From: Paenibacillus agilis
GTDB taxonomy: Bacteria; Bacillota; Bacilli; Paenibacillales; Paenibacillaceae
Reading direction: 5' to 3'
DNA length: 64,000 nucleotides
Assembly (NCBI RefSeq): GCF_007786455.1
Contig: NZ_VNJK01000001.1
Location: forward strand, 2,068,074-2,132,073
Shown: one piece after another, positions 44,541 to 52,773 of the stretch
How the letters are laid out: each line of letters opens with the position of its first letter
How positions within the stretch are numbered: position 1 is the first letter of the stretch
Translations under genes and position numbers: made by a program
The notes under the pieces: model-generated
The model's input: the letters and a program-made list of their open reading frames with translations, nothing else
Database searches by the model: none
Told to the model about the DNA's origin: nothing

Positions 44541-44703
44541 TCAGAGGAAGACTACTTTCATTTGGCTCGTTTTTACGGCGTGGAAAGCGACTACCGTCGG
44601 TTCTATAACAGCAGCCTCTTCCAAGGATACGTTACGTTATCTGGAAGCTTGTGAACTATGTACGGATCGACGATAGCGTAATCCGCAAATCCACCTTTCG
44701 AAC
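44541..44703 (-). pseudogene. Broken zinc alcohol/butanediol dehydrogenase fragment
   Basis: Minus-strand translation gives GMFERKGGFADYAIVDPYIV, HKLPDNV, then after a 5-bp tandem duplication (ACGTAACGTA near 44630) VSLEEAAVIEPTVVAFHAVK. This follows zinc-type butanediol/sorbitol dehydrogenases (GGFAEY...HKLPD..S.EEAALVEP.AVALHA). Removing one ACGTA restores the frame. The gene is cut on its 5' side exactly where sequence related to the transposon's left end starts (44702). Confidence 0.7.
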
Positions 44704-44772
44704 ATTCCTGTGCAATCTCTTTTTAATAACGCACAACTTAATTTTATTGTTTGTATTCATTGTCTAACTACA

Positions 44773-45333
44773 TTATTCATTTTCTTTCTCTTTTTTTCGG
44801 GAACGGAAACGGCGAACCTTCATAATATTTCCACACACTTTGTCATCGCACCATCTGCGTGATTTATTTTTACTTTGGTCATAAAATGCCCAGCCGCAAT
44901 TCTGATTGTCACATATCTTAATCCGTGTAGTACCGTAATTACATAACATGTCTGCAAAAGATTTGGCGACATGCCAAATAACCAAAGACCACCCTTGGCC
45001 AATATAGCTGTACCCAAGGATAAATTCGTTGTTTTTATAATCCATCCGGACATGCGTGGACATGTCTTCCAGTATTTTGTTTACCTCAATGAGCTGATTT
45101 ATCTCCAGTGCATCACCGTTACTCAGTTGGGATACGATAGCGTACATTTGCTTGCGCAGTGCCTTTAGCTTTTTTAGAGAACCAGTATCTATTGGTGAAG
45201 AAGCTTCTAGCTCCCATTTCTCTAAAAGTTCAGTTAACCATTTTCCATCTTCCAACATATCTCTTGGATTCTCAGCATTCTGCCAGTCTACCCTGTCACT
45301 ATTCATAATGTCTATACAAAGAAACTCCATCAT
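44773..45333 (-). CDS. CGNR zinc-finger (ABATE-domain) regulator
   Basis: 186 residues. The N-terminal region is an ABATE-like helical domain (ENPRDMLEDGKWLTELLEKW). The C-terminus has the CGNR finger: ICDNQNCGWAFYDQSKNKSR then RWCDDKVCGNIMKVRRFR, with four Cys and the CGN motif. CGNR proteins are transcription regulators of varied catabolic and stress genes. The start is 1 bp after the pnuC stop, so translation is coupled. It may sense a ligand related to the NAD-precursor transported by PnuC. Confidence 0.88.
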   Translation of the reverse strand: MMEFLCIDIMNSDRVDWQNAENPRDMLEDGKWLTELLEKWELEASSPIDTGSLKKLKALRKQMYAIVSQLSNGDALEINQLIEVNKILEDMSTHVRMDYKNNEFILGYSYIGQGWSLVIWHVAKSFADMLCNYGTTRIKICDNQNCGWAFYDQSKNKSRRWCDDKVCGNIMKVRRFRSRKKEKENE

Positions 45334-45334
45334 C

Positions 45335-46042
45335 TCACCCTTCTGATTTTTGCAAATCGTTGTTTGCTGATTTTCTATGCCAATTGATAATTCCGTAGAT
45401 ATTTATTAAAAGGAAGCCCATCGAAGCGCAAACCATCATAAATGCTCCTTCTCCATCGCTAAGCAGAACTAGAGTCCATATGATTAAATCTAAAATGTTA
45501 TTTACTAGCCACAACCAAAACGCTTCTTGGTATCGCATGATCATTAAAATAACGCCAAATAAATTGATACAGTTTGTACTTGCATCCAAGTAAGATAACT
45601 GCTGATTCGGAATTAAACTCAACAGATAGCCAAGAATAAAACTACATACAATACTTAAAACAATTATAAAAAGTGATGTTTTCAAAGTAAATCTTCTTGC
45701 GTTAACCGTGTTATCAGCGCTCAATTGCTTCTTCCATGAAAAAAAACCTATTATTTGAAGCGGCGCAAATAGTAATGTATAAAAAAATAAAATTCCATGC
45801 AAATGATTGTTGTACGCTACATAGGCCATCAAAAGGTAGTTGATTAAGCCTAGAATGTAGTGAATTCGTTTTCCTTCACTTGCATAAAATGCACCTAACA
45901 AACCTGTAGCAAGTATCGTGCCCCCAATCCATAAATCATTAGATAAAAAACCAAAAATGATGGAAAACGCAATACATGAAGTTGTGATTGCGATCTCCTT
46001 TTTGTTTTTTATTATGGGTACAATTTTATTTAGAAACATCAT
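45335..46042 (-). CDS. pnuC: PnuC-family nicotinamide riboside transporter
   Basis: 235 residues with seven or so hydrophobic helices. PnuC features: NLFGVILMIMRYQEAFWLWLVNN (the conserved G.xLM.R..E.W..W...N segment) and YGIINWHRKS at the end. It takes up nicotinamide riboside or a related vitamin by facilitated diffusion coupled to phosphorylation inside. AGGGGG lies just upstream of ATG 46042. It is the first gene of an operon with the CGNR regulator. A 25-bp perfect inverted repeat lies 70 bp upstream. Confidence 0.85.
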   Translation of the reverse strand: MMFLNKIVPIIKNKKEIAITTSCIAFSIIFGFLSNDLWIGGTILATGLLGAFYASEGKRIHYILGLINYLLMAYVAYNNHLHGILFFYTLLFAPLQIIGFFSWKKQLSADNTVNARRFTLKTSLFIIVLSIVCSFILGYLLSLIPNQQLSYLDASTNCINLFGVILMIMRYQEAFWLWLVNNILDLIIWTLVLLSDGEGAFMMVCASMGFLLINIYGIINWHRKSANNDLQKSEG

Positions 46043-46113
46043 GTAGCCCCCTATACAATTTCCCACAGAGAAAATTAATAAGTTATTAAAGAGGATTTAC
46101 CTGATTATAAAGG

Positions 46114-46169
46114 TAGCATAGTTCATGTAACCATCAATGTCAATATTGATGGTTACATGAACTATGCTA
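46114..46169. repeat. 25-bp perfect inverted repeat upstream of pnuC
   Basis: Arms 46114-46138 and 46145-46169 are exact complements (starting TAGCATAGTTCATG), with a 6-nt loop GTCAAT. There is no T run on either side. It could be a promoter-region operator, an RNA switch hairpin, or a miniature mobile element. Confidence 0.7.
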
Positions 46170-46299
46170 TTATCGTTAAACGGCAAGCATGACAAGTGTA
46201 TTGACACTTGCTCAATTTTTTTGTAACAAGCCCCATAGAACAGTTCGGCAAAACCTACTGTTATGTAATTATTCTAACAAGGAATATTATTTAATCGGT

Positions 46300-46320
46300 A
46301 ATGTCCCTATGTTCTTGTCA
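46300..46320. repeat. Solo copy of the transposon right-end site
   Basis: All 21 bases equal the outermost site at 42567-42587 (AATGTCCC...TTCTTGTCA). It lies next to the truncated TetR remnant. Confidence 0.75.
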
Positions 46321-46491
46321 AAAGTTGATGTAACAAAAGGAATAAATCAAGAATTAAATGAAGAGTTTATTCTTCAATTCTTTGCAGTTGCTGTTGTAGG
46401 TGTCGTGGAATGGTGGTTTAGAAATGGATTATCCGTCCCTCCTCGCGTTATGGCTAGACAAACGGGAATACTGTTAGATCGGAATTTCTAA
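46321..46491 (+). pseudogene. C-terminal fragment of a TetR-family regulator
   Basis: Encodes KVDVTKGINQELNEEFILQF, then FAVAVVGVVEWWFRNGLSVP and PRVMARQTGILLDRNF, typical of TetR_C (WW...N...P..MA....L). The helix-turn-helix half is missing; the frame upstream passes directly into the right-end-like repeat at 46300-46320. The break therefore coincides with the candidate mini-element. Confidence 0.65.
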
Positions 46492-46532
46492 ATCCATTCT
46501 CATTTGAACTGCGCGATAGAATAAAATGAAAC

Positions 46533-46557
46533 AGAGCCCCTCCATTTGAGGGGTTCT
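46533..46557. terminator. Terminator downstream of acyltransferase
   Basis: AGAGCCCCTC-CATTT-GAGGGGTTCT, 10 bp; T-rich on the minus strand (TGTTTCATTTT). Confidence 0.7.
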
Positions 46558-46571
46558 GACTGTTAAAATGG

Positions 46572-47693
46572 TTATAGTATCTTCTTAACGTAAGGGATTT
46601 TTCGAATCAGCATAGCGAGCAAATAACTCGTGATCGTCCCTAACCCACCTAATATCAGAAACTCAATAAACGGAGGCATTTGCGCGCTGTGCAACCAAAT
46701 GCTATAAGCTATCAATACGAGTGAATGGATGATATAGACCGTATACGAGGTAGCATCCACAATACGTTGAAATCCGTTCGTTTGATTGCGATATTTGCGG
46801 TACACTGCCAACAATAGTAGCGAGATGCCAAATCCGACAAAGGGCTCCCACATGGCATAAATGAAGGCATTTGTGTTTAGTCCCCCTCCAGTACTCAATG
46901 TTGGATTGAGGATGAGAGTGGCGATCGGAAGTATCGGCAGGAAAACGAGTGCGATGATGCCCATGATTTTCACGGTTCGACGTGGGATACTCGTTAACCA
47001 CTGATTGCGGTACGCGATAATCCCTGCAATAAAGAATACAATATATGCAGGAAAATAACCAAAATTCAAACCAAATATCAACGTACCAATCGGGAATATT
47101 TGCCGAATTCCGAAAGTTACAAGCCCGATGAGCGTGGCAGTAAGCAAAAGCACTTTCACCGATGGAAAAGGGATACTCTTCTTCGGTGCACTATCTTTCC
47201 TTACCATACTTACAAGCGTATAAACTGCATTAAACACTAGCAGTGCGAGCAAAAACCAGAGTGGACCAGGTTCTGCGATTTCAAAGCTGAGGATTTGCGT
47301 CCGATAAAACTCCCAAAATGACACTACTCTGCTAGCGTTTGCGCTGTAGTGGAGCGTAGTGGTATATAAAATTACTGGACTAATGAGGAAGATATAAACG
47401 ATCAACGGAATCCCCAAGCGCATTAGCCGATCTTTGAGAAAAAGCTTTGGTCCTTTGCGATCAAAAGATGAGGGCATGAAATATCCTGCGATAAAGAAGA
47501 AAAATCCCATAAAGAACGCTTGGTTGATAAAAACAAACAACAGCATCAGCACAAAACTCGCATCAGGTTTTTGTAGCGTATCAAAAAAATACCACGAACC
47601 CGGTACAGCATATGTCGTCGCTGCATGATGGAACACAACCAAAATCGTGAGAAATGTCCGCAGATGATCCATATAAAATAGACGATCGTTCAT
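46572..47693 (-). CDS. Acyltransferase-3 family membrane protein
   Basis: 373 residues, about ten membrane helices. The start, RLFYMDHLRTFLTILVVFHH, has the Acyltransferase_3 (OafA/WecH type) pattern with the key His after the first helix; FFIAGYF and GPLWFLLALL follow in order. Such enzymes move acetyl or other acyl groups to cell-wall or surface sugars or peptides; the substrate is not predictable. AGGGGG is 6 nt upstream. It is alone, followed by a terminator. Confidence 0.9.
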   Translation of the reverse strand: MNDRLFYMDHLRTFLTILVVFHHAATTYAVPGSWYFFDTLQKPDASFVLMLLFVFINQAFFMGFFFFIAGYFMPSSFDRKGPKLFLKDRLMRLGIPLIVYIFLISPVILYTTTLHYSANASRVVSFWEFYRTQILSFEIAEPGPLWFLLALLVFNAVYTLVSMVRKDSAPKKSIPFPSVKVLLLTATLIGLVTFGIRQIFPIGTLIFGLNFGYFPAYIVFFIAGIIAYRNQWLTSIPRRTVKIMGIIALVFLPILPIATLILNPTLSTGGGLNTNAFIYAMWEPFVGFGISLLLLAVYRKYRNQTNGFQRIVDATSYTVYIIHSLVLIAYSIWLHSAQMPPFIEFLILGGLGTITSYLLAMLIRKIPYVKKIL

Positions 47694-47935
47694 GGTGTTC
47701 CCCCTTTCATTGAATTGTATCTTAATTTATCTTTATATTACTTGGAGAATGGCGTGCCCCAAAACAACCTTGAGTCTGATTCATAAGTCAGTCTACAGTC
47801 CGAGTTTTTCTACACTATCATAGGTGACTCCCATTATCTCATTGAAAAGCAGCCGAATGTAGTCAGTTGCTTCATTTCAGCGTTTCCCGTTAGCTTAATG
47901 AATTAGCTTGCGAAAAACCGATTAGATACATGCCT

Positions 47936-48023
47936 AATCGGTAATCGGACCAGGTTCTTGTCCTTGGCTCGGACAAGAACCTGTACCTAAATAAAACAAA
48001 AAAACCGCATTTTACGCGGTTAG
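47936..48023. repeat. Hairpin-rich repeat resembling the transposon right end
   Basis: CAGGTTCTTGTCC / GGACAAGAACCTG (13-bp stem, 47951-47983) is followed by AAAACAAAAAAACCGC-ATTTTA-CGCGGT (to 48021), which is one base different from the same module at 42537-42562. The region lies between the acyltransferase and tetR genes; hairpins may also terminate tetR (minus strand). Confidence 0.55.
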
Positions 48024-48097
48024 TATTCTTCTCTCAATTATTCTAGAGTTAGAGCTGCGCAAGCAGTCTTCGGCATATTTAAATAAATCAATAAAGC

Positions 48098-48679
48098 TTA
48101 TGACTGAGACAAAATTCCTTTAACAAACAATGAGACACTGTGCTTGTAGAACTCTTCCTCGGTGACGAGTTGGGATTGATATTGCCGGTGAATCAGCTCG
48201 CTCATCTGAAATCCGTAGCACATCGAGAGAAAAGACATGGCGGTAAGACGCTCATCCTGTTTGGCTATAACTTTTTTCTTCTGTAAGCGTTCAAAATATT
48301 CAACCAGCAAGGAGTGGAGCTTCACCGGCGGCTCAGCCAGCACTCTGTCTAATTCGGGAAGCATTCCTTTGTCGCGGATGCCAATTAAAATGATGTCCGC
48401 ATTTTTATGGAAAAACAAACGGTATTGCTGACTTACATTCAGCAGGTCGACTTCCGGATTATCGGTCGCGTCCTCTTTTAACAGCTTTTCAAATTGCGGG
48501 ATATCCGAATGTCTTTCAATGATGGCCTCCAATATGCCTTGCTTGCTTCCAAATTGCCGGAAAACCGTAGATTCATTGACTTTAGCTTCCGTTGCAATGG
48601 CTTTGGTGCTTACTCCCCGATAGCCATTCTTTTTGATGAGCCGTGTCGCAGCTTCAATGATTCTGTCTGAAGTTTGCAT
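48098..48679 (-). CDS. TetR/AcrR-family regulator
   Basis: 193 residues. The N-terminal helix-turn-helix reads IIEAATRLIKKNGYRGVSTK, AIATEAKVNESTVFRQFGSK. The C-terminal domain is helical. AAGGAG is 8 nt upstream of ATG. It is divergent from the MBL-fold hydrolase gene at 48899; TetR proteins usually repress the divergent neighbour, and an inverted repeat overlaps that gene's promoter. Confidence 0.92.
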   Translation of the reverse strand: MQTSDRIIEAATRLIKKNGYRGVSTKAIATEAKVNESTVFRQFGSKQGILEAIIERHSDIPQFEKLLKEDATDNPEVDLLNVSQQYRLFFHKNADIILIGIRDKGMLPELDRVLAEPPVKLHSLLVEYFERLQKKKVIAKQDERLTAMSFLSMCYGFQMSELIHRQYQSQLVTEEEFYKHSVSLFVKGILSQS

Positions 48680-48801
48680 TGTATTTCTCCTTTTGCATTA
48701 TGTTAAGCCTATTCTACTACAAGTTTTGCATATGCAGCAGCGCCTCCATCCATGTAGTGTGATGTTGTTCTGTTACTATTATATGGCACAGAACAAATGC
48801 A

Positions 48802-48843
48802 TGCAAGTACACGCTTGCAAGTCTGTTTTCCACTCACTATAAT
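48802..48843 (+). promoter_or_regulatory. Promoter with overlapping operator for MBL-fold gene
   Basis: -35 TTGCAA (48815) and -10 TATAAT (48838) with 17 bp spacing. The inverted repeat TGCAAG-N6-CTTGCA (48802-48819) overlaps the -35, so binding there would block RNA polymerase; the divergent TetR protein is the obvious candidate. Confidence 0.6.
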
Positions 48844-48898
48844 AAAGACATAGTCAGTATGCCTTGCCCCAAAAACATATACGCAAAGGAGAATTTTC

Positions 48899-49921
48899 AT
48901 GAAGTATGGACGTATTATCCAAAAACCTCGCGTTAAGTTTATTGAAGTCGCAGATGACGTCTTTGCTGGCATTTCACCGTATCACGGTATCAGTTGGGCC
49001 AATGCCGGGTTCATCAACAAGGGTGAAGGGCTGGTGTATGACACGTTCTTCGACTTGTTCCATGCGCGGGAAATGCGGGAGACTTTTATGGAAGTAAGTA
49101 ACGGCGGCTCTCCCGCATATGTGGTGAACTCGCACTATAACAGCGACCATGCCTGGGGAAACAAAGTGTTTGAAGATGCTTGCATTATTATGCACAAGGA
49201 AGCCTCCAGAGAGCGTCTCACCGAAAATATCGCCTGGATGGACAGCGTCATCAGAAGAGGAAAGGATTCTCCGGAATCGACTCCGGGCGAGCGTTTTTTT
49301 GCAGCGGAATTTGAAGGATTCGACCTGGAAGGCGTAGAATGGGTGCTCCCGAATATTGAGATAAAGGACGATATCAACATCCGTCTTGGCGATACGGAAG
49401 TTATGATTTACAACGTAGCTCCAGCCCACTCTGACAGTGACTTACTGTTGTGGATGCCAAAAGAAAAAGTGCTGTTCGCTGGCGATGTCGTGTTTAACGG
49501 TTGTACCGCATACAGCGAAGAGGGAACCCTCAATTGGGTTAAAGTGCTTGATCGCATTATTGATGAAATTAAACCCGAAATCGTTGTTCCAGGACATGGC
49601 GCCATCTGCGGCCTGGACTTCGTGAAGGAGCAGAGAGACTACCTCCTGAACCTGATCAGCGAGTTCAACAAGCATTACAATGACGAAATTGATTCCTTGT
49701 CCCTGACCAAGCAAATTGATATTTCCCACTTCCTTCATTGGATTCAGCCAGAACGCTTGTATGTTACAGTGGATATCCTATTGAAAAGCAAACGAGGGTT
49801 ACCACCCCTTCCAATTTGGAACGAGGTACCTGCTAAGCTGGAAGACATGAAAGCTTTTTTGGCTGGGAAATATGGCGATCAGATCAAACCATGGGACCCT
49901 TTGAGTGTTTGGCAAGAATAG
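48899..49921 (+). CDS. Metallo-beta-lactamase-fold hydrolase
   Basis: 340 residues. The metal motif is NSHYNSDHAWGN (HxxxDH), followed by a His in APAHSDSDLLLWMP, Asp in LFAGDVVF and His in VVPGHGAICG, the standard MBL set. The extra C-terminal helical part (about 245-340) is unusual. The function is unknown; members include lactonases, alkylsulfatase-like and quinone-degrading enzymes. AAGGAG lies 8 nt upstream. It is divergent from tetR and has its own terminator. Confidence 0.9.
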   Translation: MKYGRIIQKPRVKFIEVADDVFAGISPYHGISWANAGFINKGEGLVYDTFFDLFHAREMRETFMEVSNGGSPAYVVNSHYNSDHAWGNKVFEDACIIMHKEASRERLTENIAWMDSVIRRGKDSPESTPGERFFAAEFEGFDLEGVEWVLPNIEIKDDINIRLGDTEVMIYNVAPAHSDSDLLLWMPKEKVLFAGDVVFNGCTAYSEEGTLNWVKVLDRIIDEIKPEIVVPGHGAICGLDFVKEQRDYLLNLISEFNKHYNDEIDSLSLTKQIDISHFLHWIQPERLYVTVDILLKSKRGLPPLPIWNEVPAKLEDMKAFLAGKYGDQIKPWDPLSVWQE

Positions 49922-49946
49922 CAATTTGAAGCTAGCCTACGAAAAG

Positions 49947-49992
49947 AAAAAACGGCCCTTTCGCAAAGGATGCGAACAGCGGCCGTTCTTTT
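49947..49992 (+). terminator. Terminator after MBL-fold gene
   Basis: AACGGCC (49951) pairs with GGCCGTT (49981) around an inner hairpin (TTCGCA/TGCGAA), followed by CTTTT. Confidence 0.75.
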
Positions 49993-50086
49993 GAATTGTT
50001 CCACGGAATTCAAGACAATTCTATTGAGCCTAAATATCCTCTAATTCCCCATTTAACGATCCAGCACAATCATAAGCGAATTTAAA

Positions 50087-50123
50087 AGGGCATGAGGCTA
50101 GTACAGTACCGGACTCATGCCCT
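50087..50123 (-). terminator. Terminator of small membrane protein gene
   Basis: AGGGCATGAG / CTCATGCCCT, 10 bp; on the minus strand followed by TTTTAAATT. Confidence 0.75.
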
Positions 50124-50147
50124 AGAAGTCGCCTAATAACATAATGT

Positions 50148-50387
50148 CTAACTTCTTGGGGTCACTTTATTGTTCTGCTTTGCAACTTGCATACCGCCGA
50201 TAATAAGCATGATAATCCCAATTATTGCGAGAATAATCCGAACTAATAATGGACTCAATGAAAACACAGTTTCACCTTGTAAGTGCAATCCGAACAATTT
50301 TTCATTCAGCCCCACAATCGCCAATAAGGGCTTAAGAAACAAACTCAGTGCTAATAATACTATCCCCCAAATCATTTTGCTATTCAT
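50148..50387 (-). CDS. Small two-helix membrane protein
   Basis: 79 residues with two membrane helices (IWGIVLLALSLFLKPLLAIVG and LLVRIILAIIGIIMLIIGGM) and a short basic tail. No family is recognised. The start at 50387 has a weak ribosome site (AGAGG). Its own downstream terminator supports it being a real gene. Confidence 0.6.
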   Translation of the reverse strand: MNSKMIWGIVLLALSLFLKPLLAIVGLNEKLFGLHLQGETVFSLSPLLVRIILAIIGIIMLIIGGMQVAKQNNKVTPRS

Positions 50388-50459
50388 TGACTCAAAGCCT
50401 CTTTTCCAATGGACTAAAAATGTGATAAAACGTAGATATCTCCTCCGAAATAAACAATA

Positions 50460-50499
50460 AAAAAGACAAACTTTTTAGGTATAAAAGTTTGTCTTTCAC
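50460..50499 (-). terminator. Terminator of alpha/beta hydrolase gene
   Basis: AAAGACAAACTTTTT.../...AAAAGTTTGTCTTT, about 14 bp; on the minus strand ends in TTTTTTA. Confidence 0.8.
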
Positions 50500-50580
50500 G
50501 ATAAGTGTCACATTATGTAAATTAACAGGCAAATAATGAATTCGTCAACTATTTTAGCAGTTAAATAGTAACGAGGTAAT

Positions 50581-51294
50581 TTATTTTTGTCTTTTTAACC
50601 AGTCGAGCATGACTTTTATTGTTTCATCTTGTTGAGCTTTTGGAGTAATTAAACTAGCATTGTCCCCCTTTTGCTCACCATACATACCAAAATTAGCATG
50701 GTTCCCTCCTTTTATCATGTGCGTGGTTGTATTCTTTGACATTAACTTTTCTCTATTTTTTATTTCTTCTACAGTGACTAAGCCATCTACTTCACCATAA
50801 ATTGATAACATTGGAATCGATTTTGTAGAGAAGTCATCTGCTGGATAAGAAGCTAAGAAAATAATACCGTCTACCTTATTTTCATGGTGAAACGCATACC
50901 TAGAAATCATGGATCCACCGAGTGAATGCCCAACAACATACCATTTTTGAATTTCAGGATATTTTTCAATTATACTGTCTGCTGCATTCGTTCCAAGTAC
51001 CGCCAAGTTTAATGGTAATTTAGGCATGACAACAAAATATCCATTGTTCTTAAGTTCTTTCCCCAAATAACTATATGATTCTACTTCTACCTTTGCTCCT
51101 TGATAAAAAATAACCCCTATTTTAGCATCCTTCTGTCCAAACACTAAATTACCGTCATCTTTATTATGTTCTACTAATGATAAAGCCTCCTCGGTTGGTT
51201 TATAAGTAAACTGGGACCAAACGATAAAAATAATAACTCCCACAATTAATATACTTAGTACAGAGTACGTAGAAACTTTCATCCATTTTTTCAA
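50581..51294 (-). CDS. Alpha/beta hydrolase with N-terminal membrane anchor
   Basis: 237 residues. An N-terminal helix (VLSILIVGVIIFIVWSQ) anchors or exports it. The hydrolase has the nucleophile elbow GHSLGG, an Asp in YGEVDGLV and the His in GGNHANFG, a full catalytic triad of the dienelactone-hydrolase-like type. An esterase role is likely; substrate unknown. It is monocistronic with a terminator. Confidence 0.88.
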   Translation of the reverse strand: MKKWMKVSTYSVLSILIVGVIIFIVWSQFTYKPTEEALSLVEHNKDDGNLVFGQKDAKIGVIFYQGAKVEVESYSYLGKELKNNGYFVVMPKLPLNLAVLGTNAADSIIEKYPEIQKWYVVGHSLGGSMISRYAFHHENKVDGIIFLASYPADDFSTKSIPMLSIYGEVDGLVTVEEIKNREKLMSKNTTTHMIKGGNHANFGMYGEQKGDNASLITPKAQQDETIKVMLDWLKRQK

Positions 51295-51660
51295 CCTATA
51301 TTACCTCCGCTATATGTATGTGCTAGTATGAGTTCCAAGTGCATGGAGTTAACTTCTCTCTAGTTAACAGTTTAAACCGAAACTGCCGCCGGAGAAAGTA
51401 ATGAAAGGATAATAATCTACATTTTCACTTATAAATGAAACTGATAAGAATGTTTAGCGTTGTAAATGTCATCTTCGATGACAAACCTTTCTCTAACTCA
51501 AATTGCTCAATGTATATGCACGAGCTGGCTGTATTCCGTTCCTCTCACGGTGTAACTACAAATAAGGGCGAATCTGCGGACTTTACCGGTTTCCGCAAGT
51601 CACCTGCGTTAACATACTCCCTTGTATCCCAAGCATTGTTATTGTAATGAATACATATTA
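51295..51660. other. Intergenic, no convincing gene
   Basis: A plus-strand frame at 51435-51647 lacks a ribosome site and family resemblance. No structured RNA is recognised. Confidence 0.35.
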
Positions 51661-51688
51661 TTGACAATCATTGTAGAAATGTTACAAT
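51661..51688 (+). promoter_or_regulatory. Promoter upstream of isochorismatase-like gene
   Basis: TTGACA (51661) and TACAAT (51683) spaced 16 bp. The segment ATTGTA-N7-TACAAT (51670-51688) is an inverted repeat covering the -10 and could be an operator. Confidence 0.55.
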
Positions 51689-51730
51689 CAAGGCGGAAAA
51701 ATTACACAATTCAGTTTGCTCAAGGAGATG

Positions 51731-51865
51731 ATGTCACGCCCAATAAATCAACCATTAGAACTGAAGGAAGGGTTTTCTTGTCCGTTTTGGCAAGTACATT
51801 TCGATTTAAATGGTACGGGCAGTTATTTGAAACCAGTACTGTAACGAAAACTTCATGTGCAAATA
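51731..51865 (+). pseudogene. Possible broken HxlR-type regulator
   Basis: After AAGGAG an ATG opens MSRPINQPLELKEGFSCPFW, and a shifted frame continues with KWYGQLFET. HxlR regulators start with a similar ELKEGFSCP...LD.IGGKW pattern. The identification is weak and based on the first 45 residues only. HxlR genes are commonly found next to hydrolases like the one that follows. Confidence 0.3.
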
Positions 51866-51880
51866 TAAGGAGGAACTCAA

Positions 51881-52540
51881 ATGTCCATTCAACAACATCC
51901 TTCCCACGTAACGATCCATGAAAAAGAAGCTCTTGTTTTAATTGAATACCAGAATGAATGGCTCTCAAAAGACGGGAAAATTCATCATTTGATTGAAGAT
52001 CATCAACAATTTGCTGATTCGATTGAAAGTTCGAAAAAATTACTAGAGGCAGCAAGGAAAACCGATATTCAAATTATTCACTGCGGTCTGTTCTTTGAGG
52101 AAAACCATATTGAATTAGGCAATACAACGTATGGTTTACGCGCTGCCATTGCCACATTTAAAACATTCATTAAAGGTTCACCAGGAAGCCAATTCGGAGA
52201 AGCATTCACTCCTGAATCCGGAGAATTTGTTGTGTCGGGCAGAACCGGGGCCAGTGGATTTGCGGGATCAAATTTAGATAGTTTCCTTCGAAATCAGGGA
52301 ATTAAAAAAATTTACATCGCAGGTTATGCGCTTCACGTTTGCGTAGAATCTACGCTTAGACACGGACATGACCTTGGTTATGAAGTAACGGTTGTCGAAG
52401 ACGCGACATCCGCTTTTACACAAGAACAAAGAAAGCATGTCCTAGAACACGTAGTTCATCATTTCGGAAAATCAATTACCGTCGATCAATTCATCGAGAA
52501 GTATATTCCTTGCAGCTATCATCCTACTCCACAATCATGA
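51881..52540 (+). CDS. Isochorismatase-family cysteine hydrolase
   Basis: 219 residues. The N-terminal strand reads ALVLIEYQNEW, with Glu in place of the usual catalytic Asp (a variant seen in the EYQN subgroup), an Arg-rich VVSGRTGASGF at the position of the usual Lys, and ALHVCVESTLRHG with the catalytic Cys. The fold is therefore isochorismatase-like; activity may be amide hydrolysis of a small molecule, or lost. AAGGAGG is upstream of ATG 51881. It is preceded by a good promoter and a possible regulator remnant. Confidence 0.85.
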   Translation: MSIQQHPSHVTIHEKEALVLIEYQNEWLSKDGKIHHLIEDHQQFADSIESSKKLLEAARKTDIQIIHCGLFFEENHIELGNTTYGLRAAIATFKTFIKGSPGSQFGEAFTPESGEFVVSGRTGASGFAGSNLDSFLRNQGIKKIYIAGYALHVCVESTLRHGHDLGYEVTVVEDATSAFTQEQRKHVLEHVVHHFGKSITVDQFIEKYIPCSYHPTPQS

Positions 52541-52773
52541 TGATTTTTGTCATTTCGTTTCTAACTCTTCAGGATAAAATGCAGTGAACATTGTTCCTGG
52601 ATTTTTGGTACCCGCTTCGACCCTGTCCTATAGTTATCCAAATCCATTTATGACTTGCAATAAGTCACTTGGACTGTATTCTATCCCGCTCCGCCTCTTC
52701 AGCTTACTAAAGTTTGCATTTGCAATAATCTTAAAAATATCGTTGGTTAATGAAAAATAAGCCATTTACTTGA

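Larger units (their letters stand above)
44702..46320. mobile_element. Candidate eroded mini-element related to the Tn7-like ends
   Basis: 44702-44765 resembles the transposon's internal left end (16611-16680): ACATTCCTG, TGCAATCTC and TTTTTAA in the same order, then TTCATTGTCT. At the other side 46300-46320 is identical to the outermost right-end TnsB-type site (42567-42587), in the same orientation. Outside it lie a dehydrogenase fragment and a beheaded TetR gene. Outer ends and target duplications are lost, so it is a relic by inference. Confidence 0.45.

Noticed and set aside
46189-46299. N-terminal part of the plus frame that ends in the TetR fragment
   Set aside because: It crosses the right-end-like repeat and shows no TetR helix-turn-helix; only the part after 46321 is homologous.
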